From: an uncultured Clostridia bacterium | Lineage (GTDB): Bacteria; Bacillota; Clostridia; TANB77; CAG-508 | Direction: 5' to 3' | NCBI GenBank assembly: GCA_934167435.1 | Contig: CAKPKZ010000084.1 | Coordinates: 1-6,821 of the forward strand | DNA: 6,821 nucleotides | Shown here: piece by piece, positions 1-6,510 of the stretch | How the letters are laid out: each line of letters opens with the position of its first letter | Numbering within the stretch: position 1 is the stretch's first letter | Made by a program: the position numbers and the translations under genes | The notes under the pieces: generated by a model | The model's database searches: none | Seen by the model: only the letters and a program-made list of their open reading frames with translations | Told to the model about the DNA's origin: nothing

Positions 1-135
1 TTTTAAACCACTTGTGGCTTCATTTTGGTCTCCAAATCCAAAAAATTTTTTAGTTAATAATCTACTATCATATATCATTATTACGCCTAAAAGCATTATT
101 AATATTGCAAGTATTTTTAATATTATTTGAATCAT
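1..135 (-). CDS. Small membrane protein of unknown function, N-terminal 45 residues (runs off the window)
   Basis: An open frame starts with ATG at 135 and is still open at position 1, so only 45 residues are visible. It begins MIQIILKILAILIMLLGVIM and continues into a basic, aromatic stretch (YDSRLLTKKFFGFG), then a polar segment. Residues 4-21 form a clear hydrophobic membrane segment. The missing cytoplasmic-side positive charges before it and the RLLTKK stretch after it suggest an N-out/C-in orientation, or the first helix of a two-helix protein. A ribosome binding site (AAAGG, about 10 nt before the ATG) supports the start. It begins 48 nt after the recG stop with no terminator between, so it is probably cotranscribed with recG. 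Short proteins with one or two membrane helices of this style are common and uncharacterised in clostridia. I do not recognise a specific family and assign no function. Confidence 0.72.
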   Translation of the reverse strand, partial: MIQIILKILAILIMLLGVIMIYDSRLLTKKFFGFGDQNEATSGLK

Positions 136-183
136 AATTCTACATCCTTTTTATTTCTTTATTTTAATTGGTGTGTAATTTAT

Positions 184-2229
184 TTATATTTCAATTCTTT
201 TAGAAAATTTATCTTCTATTAAACTGTTTAATATTTTATTTTCTGGTTTTTCTAATTTTGGATCTTCTCCTATTATTTTTATAGCTATACTTTGAACAGA
301 TTTTAATATTTCTATATCTTGAAATAAATTAGCTATTTTAAATTGAGGAAGTCCATGCTGCTCTGTTCCGAAAAAATCGCCGGTGCCACGTAATTCTAAG
401 TCTTTTTCTGATATAATAAATCCATCATTTGTGTCACACATTACTTTCATTCTTTTTCTTATATTCTCACCTTTTCCTTTGTATTTTAATATACAATATG
501 ATTGATATTCGCCTCTTCCAACTCTTCCTCTTAACTGATGTAATTGTGCAAGGCCAAATCTTTGTGCATCTTCTACCACCATTATGCTTGCATTTGGTAC
601 ATTTACTCCTACTTCTATTACTGTTGTTGAAATTAATATTTGTGTTTCCCCATTTTTAAATTTTTCCATAATCTCGTCTTTTTCTTTAGCTTTCATTTTA
701 CCATGTATATATTCCACTTTATATTGTGTAAATATATCTTTTTTATATTTTTCATAAAGTTGTGTTACAGATTTTAAATCCATTTCTTCATTTTCTTCCA
801 CTAATGGACATACAATATATGCTTGTCTACCAGATTCGATTTGTTTTTTTATAAAATTATTTACCCTCTCTTCCATCGAGTCTGTAACTGCAAATGTATC
901 TATTTTTTTTCTGTTTGGTGGTAATTCATCTATTATAGATATATCTAAGTCTCCATATAAAATTAATGCTAATGTTCTTGGAATTGGTGTTGCAGACATT
1001 ACTAATACATCTGGGTTTTGACCCTTTTCGGCTATAGTTGTTCTTTGTTTTACTCCAAATCTATGTTGCTCGTCTGTTATAACCAAACCTAAATTATTAA
1101 ATTTTACATTTTCTTCAAGCATTGCATGCGTTCCTATTAATATATCAATTTCACCATTTTCTAACTTATTAAGTAAAATTTGTTTATTCTTCTTTGTTAA
1201 AGCTGAAGTTAATAATTCACATTTTATGTTGAATTTATTAAATAAATCACAAAAACTTTCCATATGTTGATTTGCTAAAATTGCTGTTGGTGCCATTATT
1301 GCTGCTTGATATCCGCTTTTTACACATTTATATGCTGCAATCATTGCTATAACAGTTTTTCCAGAGCCAACATCTCCTTGCAACAGTCTGTTCATATTCT
1401 TTTCTGATTCCATGTCTTTGTCAATTTCTTCTAATACTTTTAATTGTGCTTTTGTTAATCTAAATGGTAATGTATTTATACAATCAGACATATGTACATT
1501 TTTATCAAATTTAATTCCTTTTTCATCTGTTATATAATTGTTTTTTAATTCTAATAAAGCAATTTGCATTGATAATAATTCTTCAAAAACAAGTCTATAT
1601 CTTGCTTTTTTGAAATCGTTAAAATCTGCTGGGAAATGTATTTTTTTAATTGCTGAGTTATTATCAATCAGTCCATATTCTTTTGTTAAGTATTGTGGTA
1701 GTGTTTCGCTTAATTTACCATCAACTTCTTCTATTCCATTTTCTATTATTTTTCTTAATACATTTTGGGATAAATTATATGTTAATGGATATATTGGTAT
1801 AATTTTTCCTGTATTAGAATTTTTATTACTTTCTTCAAAGACTGGAGAATTGATTGTTATTCTTCCTTGCACATTATTAATTTTTCCATAAAATTTATAT
1901 TTTTCACCTATTCTAAATCTGTTTTTTAAGTAACTTTGATTAAACCAAATTGCTTTTGCAGTTGCTGTTTCATCTCTTATTATCAAAGTATACATTTTTT
2001 TTCCTTTTAGGCGTATTTCACTTACATTACCACATGCTACCGCTTCTATTAATGTTTCTTCACCATTTATACATTCACATATATTTTTAGGTTTGCTCCT
2101 ATCTTCATATGTTCGCGGAAAATATGTAATCAAATCATTTAATGTGTATATATTTAGATTATTTAATAATTTTACTCTATTGGGTCCGACTCCTTTTATA
2201 TATTTAACATCTTTATTTAAATCTAACAT
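184..2229 (-). CDS. recG: ATP-dependent DNA helicase RecG
   Basis: RecG is a superfamily 2 double-stranded DNA translocase that remodels stalled replication forks and Holliday junctions during recombinational repair. The 681-residue product matches the usual family length. The N-terminal part (about 1-140) contains the helix-hairpin-like YIKGVGPNR (10-18) and the OB-fold wedge domain that splits forks. The helicase core follows: Walker A GDVGSGKT (285-292), Walker B DEQH (386-389), motif III SATPIPRT (412-419), and motifs V-VI TTVIEVGVNVP (535-545) and QLRGRVGRG (565-573). The conserved C-terminal RecG block DLELRGTGDFFGTEQHGLP (610-628) is intact. I chose ATG 2229 because AGGAG (2235-2239) lies 5 nt upstream and the product then starts MLDLNKDVKYIKGVG, as RecG proteins do. 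The frame also extends to a TTG at 2259, overlapping the previous stop, but that start has no comparable ribosome binding site. Fourth gene of the probable M50-tsaD-phosphatase-recG operon. All motifs are intact. Confidence 0.97.
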   Translation of the reverse strand: MLDLNKDVKYIKGVGPNRVKLLNNLNIYTLNDLITYFPRTYEDRSKPKNICECINGEETLIEAVACGNVSEIRLKGKKMYTLIIRDETATAKAIWFNQSYLKNRFRIGEKYKFYGKINNVQGRITINSPVFEESNKNSNTGKIIPIYPLTYNLSQNVLRKIIENGIEEVDGKLSETLPQYLTKEYGLIDNNSAIKKIHFPADFNDFKKARYRLVFEELLSMQIALLELKNNYITDEKGIKFDKNVHMSDCINTLPFRLTKAQLKVLEEIDKDMESEKNMNRLLQGDVGSGKTVIAMIAAYKCVKSGYQAAIMAPTAILANQHMESFCDLFNKFNIKCELLTSALTKKNKQILLNKLENGEIDILIGTHAMLEENVKFNNLGLVITDEQHRFGVKQRTTIAEKGQNPDVLVMSATPIPRTLALILYGDLDISIIDELPPNRKKIDTFAVTDSMEERVNNFIKKQIESGRQAYIVCPLVEENEEMDLKSVTQLYEKYKKDIFTQYKVEYIHGKMKAKEKDEIMEKFKNGETQILISTTVIEVGVNVPNASIMVVEDAQRFGLAQLHQLRGRVGRGEYQSYCILKYKGKGENIRKRMKVMCDTNDGFIISEKDLELRGTGDFFGTEQHGLPQFKIANLFQDIEILKSVQSIAIKIIGEDPKLEKPENKILNSLIEDKFSKRIEI

Positions 2230-2234
2230 AATAA

Positions 2235-2239
2235 CTCCT
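2235..2239 (-). promoter_or_regulatory. Ribosome binding site deciding the recG start
   Basis: Minus-strand AGGAG lies 5 nt before ATG 2229 and matches the anti-Shine-Dalgarno sequence well. It selects ATG 2229 over the in-frame TTG at 2259, which overlaps the stop codon of the upstream phosphatase. Confidence 0.8.
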
Positions 2240-2255
2240 ACCAAAACAAAATGTG

Positions 2256-2960
2256 TCAAATTTTAATTGGTTCAAAATTTAAGCTGTCTGCACTTACTAA
2301 TTTAAACTCTATTCCATCTATAATTCCTTCTACAGCATCTTTTATTGAATTTCCATGTAAATGCCCATATATACATTTACTTACATTGTATTTTTTCATT
2401 ATTTGTATAAGTTCCGGCTTATTTTGCAAAGTTAAATGAGCCTTTGTAATTGGTGGATAATGCATAATTACAATTATTGGACTATTATTTCCATATTTAC
2501 TTATTGCATCTTTTAAAGATAATTCTAATCTTAATGCTTCTCTTTTTAATATTTTTTTATCTTCTGGATCTTCTCCAAAGCTCCAACCTCTTGTTCCAGC
2601 AATTATATATTCTTCACATTTATAACTATTGTTATATAAAAAATCTATATTGTTGTAATTGTTTTCTTTTAAATAATTATTCATTTTAGTTACTGTAGTC
2701 CACCAATAATCATGGTTACCTTTTAACAATATTTTTCTACCTGGCAAATTATTTAAATATTCAAAGTCTTTATAGGTATCTTCTAAATACATAGACCACG
2801 AAAAATCACCTGGTAATAAAACTACGTCATCTTTTTCTATTTTTTTTAACCAATTTTGTTGTATTTTATATTCATGATTTTTCCAATTCTCACCAAATAT
2901 ACTCATTGGTTTATTTTCATTAAATGCTAAGTGAAGGTCACCTATTGCGTATATTGACAT
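2256..2960 (-). CDS. Calcineurin-like metallophosphatase (COG1768-type predicted phosphohydrolase)
   Basis: This 234-residue protein has the complete two-metal calcineurin-like phosphoesterase signature: GDLH (7-10), GDFSW (51-55), GNHD (81-84), MHYPP (166-170) and GHLHG (199-203). Together these supply the Asp, His and Asn ligands for a binuclear metal centre that hydrolyses phosphoesters. The GNHDYWW form, the GTRGW segment (122-126) and the length resemble the predicted phosphohydrolases grouped as COG1768, seen in many clostridia; that assignment is from memory. The natural substrate is unknown. No signal peptide or membrane helix is visible, so it should be cytoplasmic. The start ATG 2960 has GAGAGG 8-9 nt upstream, overlapping the tsaD stop. 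The gap from tsaD is 13 nt and the recG ATG follows 26 nt after its stop, so it is translated within the same operon. Neighbours do not reveal a substrate. A nucleic-acid repair role with RecG is conceivable but unsupported. Confidence 0.92.
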   Translation of the reverse strand: MSIYAIGDLHLAFNENKPMSIFGENWKNHEYKIQQNWLKKIEKDDVVLLPGDFSWSMYLEDTYKDFEYLNNLPGRKILLKGNHDYWWTTVTKMNNYLKENNYNNIDFLYNNSYKCEEYIIAGTRGWSFGEDPEDKKILKREALRLELSLKDAISKYGNNSPIIVIMHYPPITKAHLTLQNKPELIQIMKKYNVSKCIYGHLHGNSIKDAVEGIIDGIEFKLVSADSLNFEPIKI

Positions 2961-2973
2961 TTAATCTTCCTCT

Positions 2974-3960
2974 CTATAATTTCAAATTTGGTATTGCATT
3001 TAAATTTAGTTCATCTCTTTTACCTTCAATAAAATTGTAATATCCAGCAGATGCAATCATAGCAGCATTATCTGTACACAATTTTAAATCTGGTGTAAAT
3101 ATTTCTATTCCGTTTTCCTTTAGTTTTAAAAATTCTTTTCTTATATAACTATTAGCTGACACTCCACCAGCTAAAACTACTTTTTTAATATTTGTTATTT
3201 CTATTGCTTTTTTTATATTACCAATAAGAACATCTGTAACAGCTTTTTCAAAACTTGCACATAAATCTGACTTGTTTACATCCGGATTTTTATGATGTAA
3301 ATTTATTACTGCTGTTTTTATTCCACTAAAGCTAAAATCTAAATTATCAAAATAAGTTTTAGGCAGCTCAATATTTGGAGTGCCTTCTTTAGCTAGTTTA
3401 TCTACTTTAGGTCCACCAGGATATCCTAAACCTACAACTCTTGCTACTTTGTCAAATGCCTCTCCTATTGCATCGTCTCTTGTTTTTCCTAAAACTTCAA
3501 ATTTAGTATAATCTTTTACATAAACAATTTGAGTGTTTCCACCAGACATCATCATACATAAAAATGGTGGTTTTAAATCTTTATATGTAACATAATTTGC
3601 TGCAATGTGTCCCTGAACATGGTTTACTCCCACTAAAGGCTTATTTATAGCAAAACTTAATGCTTTTGCGTATGAAAGTCCTACAAGTAAAGCTCCCACT
3701 AACCCAGGTCCATATGTTGGCGTAATTGCTGTAATGTATTCATACGAAATATTAGCATCTTCAATTGCTTTATTTACAACTCTAGAAATAGCCTCAATAT
3801 GATTTCTTGAAGCTATTTCTGGTACTACTCCTCCATATTTTTCATGAATGGCTATTTGTGAATCTATTACATTTGATAACACTTCTCGTCCATTTTTTAC
3901 TATACTTGCAGCTGTTTCGTCACAGCTTGACTCTATTCCTAATGTTATTATATCTCTCAT
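2974..3960 (-). CDS. tsaD: tRNA N6-threonylcarbamoyladenosine synthase subunit TsaD (Kae1/YgjD/Gcp family)
   Basis: TsaD transfers the threonylcarbamoyl group made by TsaC/Sua5 onto A37 of ANN-decoding tRNAs, working with TsaB and TsaE. The 328-residue protein is full length and has the ASKHA-fold hallmarks: GIESSCDET near the N terminus (8-16), the metal-binding motif HVQGH (His114 and His118), phosphate-binding SGGNT (139-143), DDAIGEAFDKVAR (162-174), GYPGGP (179-184), FSFSGIKTA (209-217), AGGVSAN (264-270) and CTDNAAM (295-301), whose Asp297 is the expected third metal ligand. AGAGGA lies 6 nt before ATG 3960, confirming the start. It sits 15 nt after the M50 protease gene. tsaB, tsaE and rimI, which cluster with tsaD in many Firmicutes, are not adjacent here. 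The gene is intact and nothing in it is unusual. It should be essential or nearly so. Confidence 0.98.
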   Translation of the reverse strand: MRDIITLGIESSCDETAASIVKNGREVLSNVIDSQIAIHEKYGGVVPEIASRNHIEAISRVVNKAIEDANISYEYITAITPTYGPGLVGALLVGLSYAKALSFAINKPLVGVNHVQGHIAANYVTYKDLKPPFLCMMMSGGNTQIVYVKDYTKFEVLGKTRDDAIGEAFDKVARVVGLGYPGGPKVDKLAKEGTPNIELPKTYFDNLDFSFSGIKTAVINLHHKNPDVNKSDLCASFEKAVTDVLIGNIKKAIEITNIKKVVLAGGVSANSYIRKEFLKLKENGIEIFTPDLKLCTDNAAMIASAGYYNFIEGKRDELNLNAIPNLKL

Positions 3961-3975
3961 TCTTATTCCTCTATT

Positions 3976-4716
3976 TTATATTTTAAATATTAAACGTGCT
4001 AAATTAATTATTCCTGTACTAACCCAACCTACTACTGGAGATACTATATAACCAGCTATTCCAGTTATCCATATAACAACAAATATTATATAGAATATTC
4101 TTTCATTATTTACAAACCATTGTTTAGCTTTATATGGTAATAATGGCATTATAATTTTAGATCCATCTAACGGTGGCAATGGTATTAAATTAAATACTCC
4201 TAATCCTATATTTACTGAAATTGTTACTTGTAATAATAGTATTATTACATTACCTATTGTTGATAATATAAAGCCTGCTCCTGCAAATTTATATATTGCA
4301 CAATATATTAAAGAAAATATGAATGCTAATATAATATTCATTAATGGCCCTGCTAATGATACTATTGCCTCTGCTAATTCCATTGATATTTTTCTAGTAT
4401 AATTTCTTGGGTTTACATTTACTGGTTTTCCCCATCCAAATCCAGCAAGTAATAGTAATAAAGAACCTACTGGATCTAAATGATCTAATGGATTAAGACT
4501 TAATCTCCCTTCTTTTCTTGGTGTGTCATCACCTAGTTTGTCTGCTGCAAATGCATGTGCAAATTCATGAAATGTTATTGCAATTAGTACTCCTGGTATT
4601 GTTAATATTAAACTAAGTAGTGCTCCTTGATTTGTTGCATAATTTATAATAGTCATTATTGCCATTATTCCTAAAAGGATGTATATTGTTCTTTTATCTA
4701 TTGAAAAATTAAACAT
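3976..4716 (-). CDS. M50 family (site-2-protease type) membrane zinc metalloprotease
   Basis: The 246-residue integral membrane protein carries the zinc-binding HEFAH motif (50-54) in its second hydrophobic segment and the third-ligand motif NLIPLPPLDG (176-185, Asp184) in a later one. These are the two hallmarks of intramembrane site-2 proteases. About six hydrophobic segments are visible: about 11-28, 33-50, 84-95, 114-140, 152-178 and 206-244 (probably two helices). A loop rich in GRLSLNPLDHLDPVG (70-84) follows the active site, as in the compact PDZ-less M50B subgroup (YwhC-like; not RseP or SpoIVFB in architecture). Substrate unknown; such proteases often cleave membrane-tethered regulators or leftover signal peptides. 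ATG 4716 has AAAGGA 7 nt upstream. It is the first gene after promoter 4761-4789 and is followed 15 nt later by tsaD, so it leads the operon. Confidence 0.93.
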   Translation of the reverse strand: MFNFSIDKRTIYILLGIMAIMTIINYATNQGALLSLILTIPGVLIAITFHEFAHAFAADKLGDDTPRKEGRLSLNPLDHLDPVGSLLLLLAGFGWGKPVNVNPRNYTRKISMELAEAIVSLAGPLMNIILAFIFSLIYCAIYKFAGAGFILSTIGNVIILLLQVTISVNIGLGVFNLIPLPPLDGSKIIMPLLPYKAKQWFVNNERIFYIIFVVIWITGIAGYIVSPVVGWVSTGIINLARLIFKI

Positions 4717-4760
4717 ATGATTTTCCTTTCTTTTGTTATATCAATTTTTTACAAATTCCC

Positions 4761-4789
4761 TTTATACTATTGAATTCTACCACTATCAA
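4761..4789 (-). promoter_or_regulatory. Sigma-A type promoter for the M50-tsaD-phosphatase-recG operon
   Basis: On the minus strand TTGATA (4784-4789, 5 of 6 matches to TTGACA) and TATAAA (4761-4766, 5 of 6 to TATAAT) are separated by exactly 17 nt. It lies in the 102-nt gap after lysS, about 45 nt before the M50 protease ATG, leaving a short leader that ends in the ribosome binding site. The lysS stop is not followed by a GC-rich hairpin with a T tract, so readthrough from lysS could add to expression. Confidence 0.7.
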
Positions 4790-4818
4790 CTTTTATGATT
4801 TTAAATATTATAAATTTC

Positions 4819-6324
4819 TTAATTTAAAGGTTTCATTGTTGGGAATAATAATACGTCTCTTATAGATGCAGAATCAGTTAAAAGCATAATTAATCTGTCT
4901 ATTCCTATTCCTAGTCCTCCTGTAGGTGGTAAACCAATTTCTAATGCTTGTATATAATCTTCGTCCATCATTCCAGCTTCCTCATCACCGGCTTCTTTTG
5001 CTTCAACTTGCTTTTTAAATCTTTCGTATTGGTCTATTGGATCATTTAACTCTGAAAATGCATTTCCGTATTCTCTACCACCTATAAATACTTCAAATCT
5101 CTCTGTCATTTTTTTGTTATTTGGACATTTTTTTGCAAGTGGTGAAATTTCTACTGGATATTCATATATAAATGTTGGTTGTATTAATGTTTTTTCTACG
5201 TATTCGTCAAAGAATAGGCTAATTACATCTCCTCTAGTTTCTTTAGTTGCATCTGGAATTTCTATTCCTTTTTCTTTTGCAAGTGTTACTGCTTCTTCGT
5301 CTGTAGTAATTGTATTAAAATCTATTCCACATGCTTCTTTTATTGAATCTACCATTGTTATTCTTTTCCATCCTGGTGTTAAATCTATTTCTTGACCTTG
5401 ATAGTTAATTTTTGTTGTTCCTAAAACTTCTTTTGCTGTTCTTGAAAAAATTTCCTCTGTTATGTCCATCATATCATTAAAGTCTTCATATGCTGCATAT
5501 AATTCTAACATTGTAAATTCTGGATTGTGTCTAATATCCATTCCTTCATTTCTGAATACTCTACCAATTTCATATACTTTGTCAAAACCACCAACTATTA
5601 ATCTTTTTAAGTTAAGTTCTAATGCTATTCTTAAATACATATCTATATCTAAAGCATTATGGTGTGTTATAAATGGTTTTGCTGTAGCACCTCCAGATAT
5701 TGTGTTTAGCACTGGTGTTTCTACTTCTAAATATCCTTTTTCTTCTAATATTTGTCTTACTTTACTTATTATTTTACTTCTTAAAACAAAGCTTTGTTTT
5801 ACTTCTGGGTTTACTATTAAGTCTGTGTATCTTTGTCTGTATCTTAAATCTGGGTCTTTTAGTCCATGGAATTTTTCTGGAAGTGGTCTTAAAGATTTTG
5901 AAAGAAGTGTTACTTCTTTTGCATGAATTGAAATTTCCTCTGTTCTTGTTTTAAATACAAATCCTGTAATTCCAATAATATCCCCAATATCAAATGTTTT
6001 AAATGCTTTGTAACTTTCTTCGCCTAAGTCATTTATACTTACATAACTTTGTATTTTTTCGTCGCTATCTTGAATTGTACAAAATGATGCCTTTCCCATT
6101 ATTCTTTTTGCTATAATTCTACCTGCTACTGTAACATCTTTTTGTTCAAATTCTTCATAATTTGCTTTTATTTGTCCTGCTGTATTTGTTCTGTTGAATT
6201 TTGTTATTTCGTATGGGTCTTTTCCTTGGTCTTGTAATTCTTTTAATTTATCTCTTCTTATTTGCATTAGATTATTTATGTCTATTTCTTCTGTTTGGTT
6301 ATTTTGATTTTTATTTTCTTGCAT
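4819..6324 (-). CDS. lysS: Lysyl-tRNA synthetase, class II
   Basis: LysRS charges tRNA-Lys with lysine using ATP in the cytoplasm. The 501-residue product is of usual length for the class II enzyme. A charged N-terminal tail precedes the helix MQIRRDKLKEL (20-30). The anticodon-binding OB fold covers about 64-145 (VTVAGRIIAKRIMGKASF onward). The catalytic domain contains motif 1 around KGYLEVETPVL (196-206), motif 2 RVFRNEGMDIRHNPEFT (255-271) and motif 3 GLGIGIDRLIMLLT (470-483). The lysine-pocket region EYPVEISPLAK (388-398) and GGREYGNAFSELNDP (415-429) are intact. A perfect AAGGAG lies 7 nt before ATG 6324. Its own promoter (6363-6391) gives a leader of only about 30 nt, too short for a T-box. 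It stands as a single gene between a terminator upstream and a separate promoter downstream. Confidence 0.98.
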   Translation of the reverse strand: MQENKNQNNQTEEIDINNLMQIRRDKLKELQDQGKDPYEITKFNRTNTAGQIKANYEEFEQKDVTVAGRIIAKRIMGKASFCTIQDSDEKIQSYVSINDLGEESYKAFKTFDIGDIIGITGFVFKTRTEEISIHAKEVTLLSKSLRPLPEKFHGLKDPDLRYRQRYTDLIVNPEVKQSFVLRSKIISKVRQILEEKGYLEVETPVLNTISGGATAKPFITHHNALDIDMYLRIALELNLKRLIVGGFDKVYEIGRVFRNEGMDIRHNPEFTMLELYAAYEDFNDMMDITEEIFSRTAKEVLGTTKINYQGQEIDLTPGWKRITMVDSIKEACGIDFNTITTDEEAVTLAKEKGIEIPDATKETRGDVISLFFDEYVEKTLIQPTFIYEYPVEISPLAKKCPNNKKMTERFEVFIGGREYGNAFSELNDPIDQYERFKKQVEAKEAGDEEAGMMDEDYIQALEIGLPPTGGLGIGIDRLIMLLTDSASIRDVLLFPTMKPLN

Positions 6325-6362
6325 ATTAATTCTCCTTTTTATAATAAATTTTAACTTTTTAT

Positions 6363-6391
6363 ATTATATAGCAAAATGTTAAAAAAGTAAA
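6363..6391 (-). promoter_or_regulatory. Promoter of lysS
   Basis: On the minus strand a perfect -10 TATAAT (6363-6368) lies 17 nt after TTTACT (6386-6391, 4 of 6 matches to TTGACA). The predicted start near 6355 gives a leader of about 30 nt ending in AAGGAG. The -35 element lies inside the T tract of the upstream gene's terminator, so transcription of the two genes is separated with no spare DNA. Confidence 0.68.
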
Positions 6392-6440
6392 GAAAAAATG
6401 AACCCTACTTATTAAACAAATTTTGTTTAATTTGGGTTCA
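6381..6440 (-). terminator. Intrinsic terminator of the FGE-like gene
   Basis: Read on the minus strand, TGAACCC (6434-6440) pairs with GGGTTCA (6399-6405). Inside it, ATTAAACAAA (6422-6431) pairs perfectly with TTTGTTTAAT (6411-6420), with a small asymmetric internal loop between the two stems (2 nt against 5 nt). A T-rich run (TTTTTTCTTTACTTTTTT, 6398-6381) follows at once. The other strand has no T tract after the hairpin, so it acts only on minus-strand transcripts. It ends about 50 nt after the stop of the FGE-like gene. Confidence 0.88.
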
Positions 6441-6441
6441 C

Positions 6442-6510
6442 TTCACACTAAACTATTAAATTTTTAATTCACGGCTTTAGAGTTCAGTTCTACTTTATAT
6501 AAAGTGTGAA
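6442..6510. repeat. Inverted repeat spanning the stop and 3' untranslated region of the FGE-like gene
   Basis: TTCACACT (6442-6449) and AGTGTGAA (6503-6510) form an 8-bp inverted repeat with a 53-nt spacer. One arm covers the end of the Phe-Thr-Leu codons of the conserved C terminus, the other lies next to the terminator. It encloses the 14-nt palindrome at 6492-6505 in part. Structures just downstream of variable regions aid target recognition in some diversity-generating retroelements, but this pairing is short and could be chance. Confidence 0.35.

Noticed and set aside
429..1891. Plus-strand open frames opposite recG, and similar ones opposite the phosphatase, tsaD and lysS
   Set aside because: They are antisense shadows of strongly conserved genes, rich in Leu, Phe, Ile and Ser, as expected from the complement of AT-rich coding DNA, and show no recognisable domain.
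2230..2259. Longer RecG starting at TTG 2259, overlapping the phosphatase stop
   Set aside because: No good ribosome binding site precedes it and its ten extra residues (MTHFVLVGVI) are not RecG-like, whereas ATG 2229 has AGGAG at 5 nt and gives the expected N terminus.
4717..4818. Small gene or intrinsic terminator between lysS and the M50 protease
   Set aside because: The 102 nt are AT-rich, without a convincing hairpin followed by a T tract and without an open frame with a ribosome binding site. Only the promoter is supported.
6325..6489. T-box riboswitch or other leader element controlling lysS
   Set aside because: The predicted leader is only about 30 nt. The hairpin at 6399-6440 lies upstream of the promoter and is placed as terminator of the FGE-like gene.
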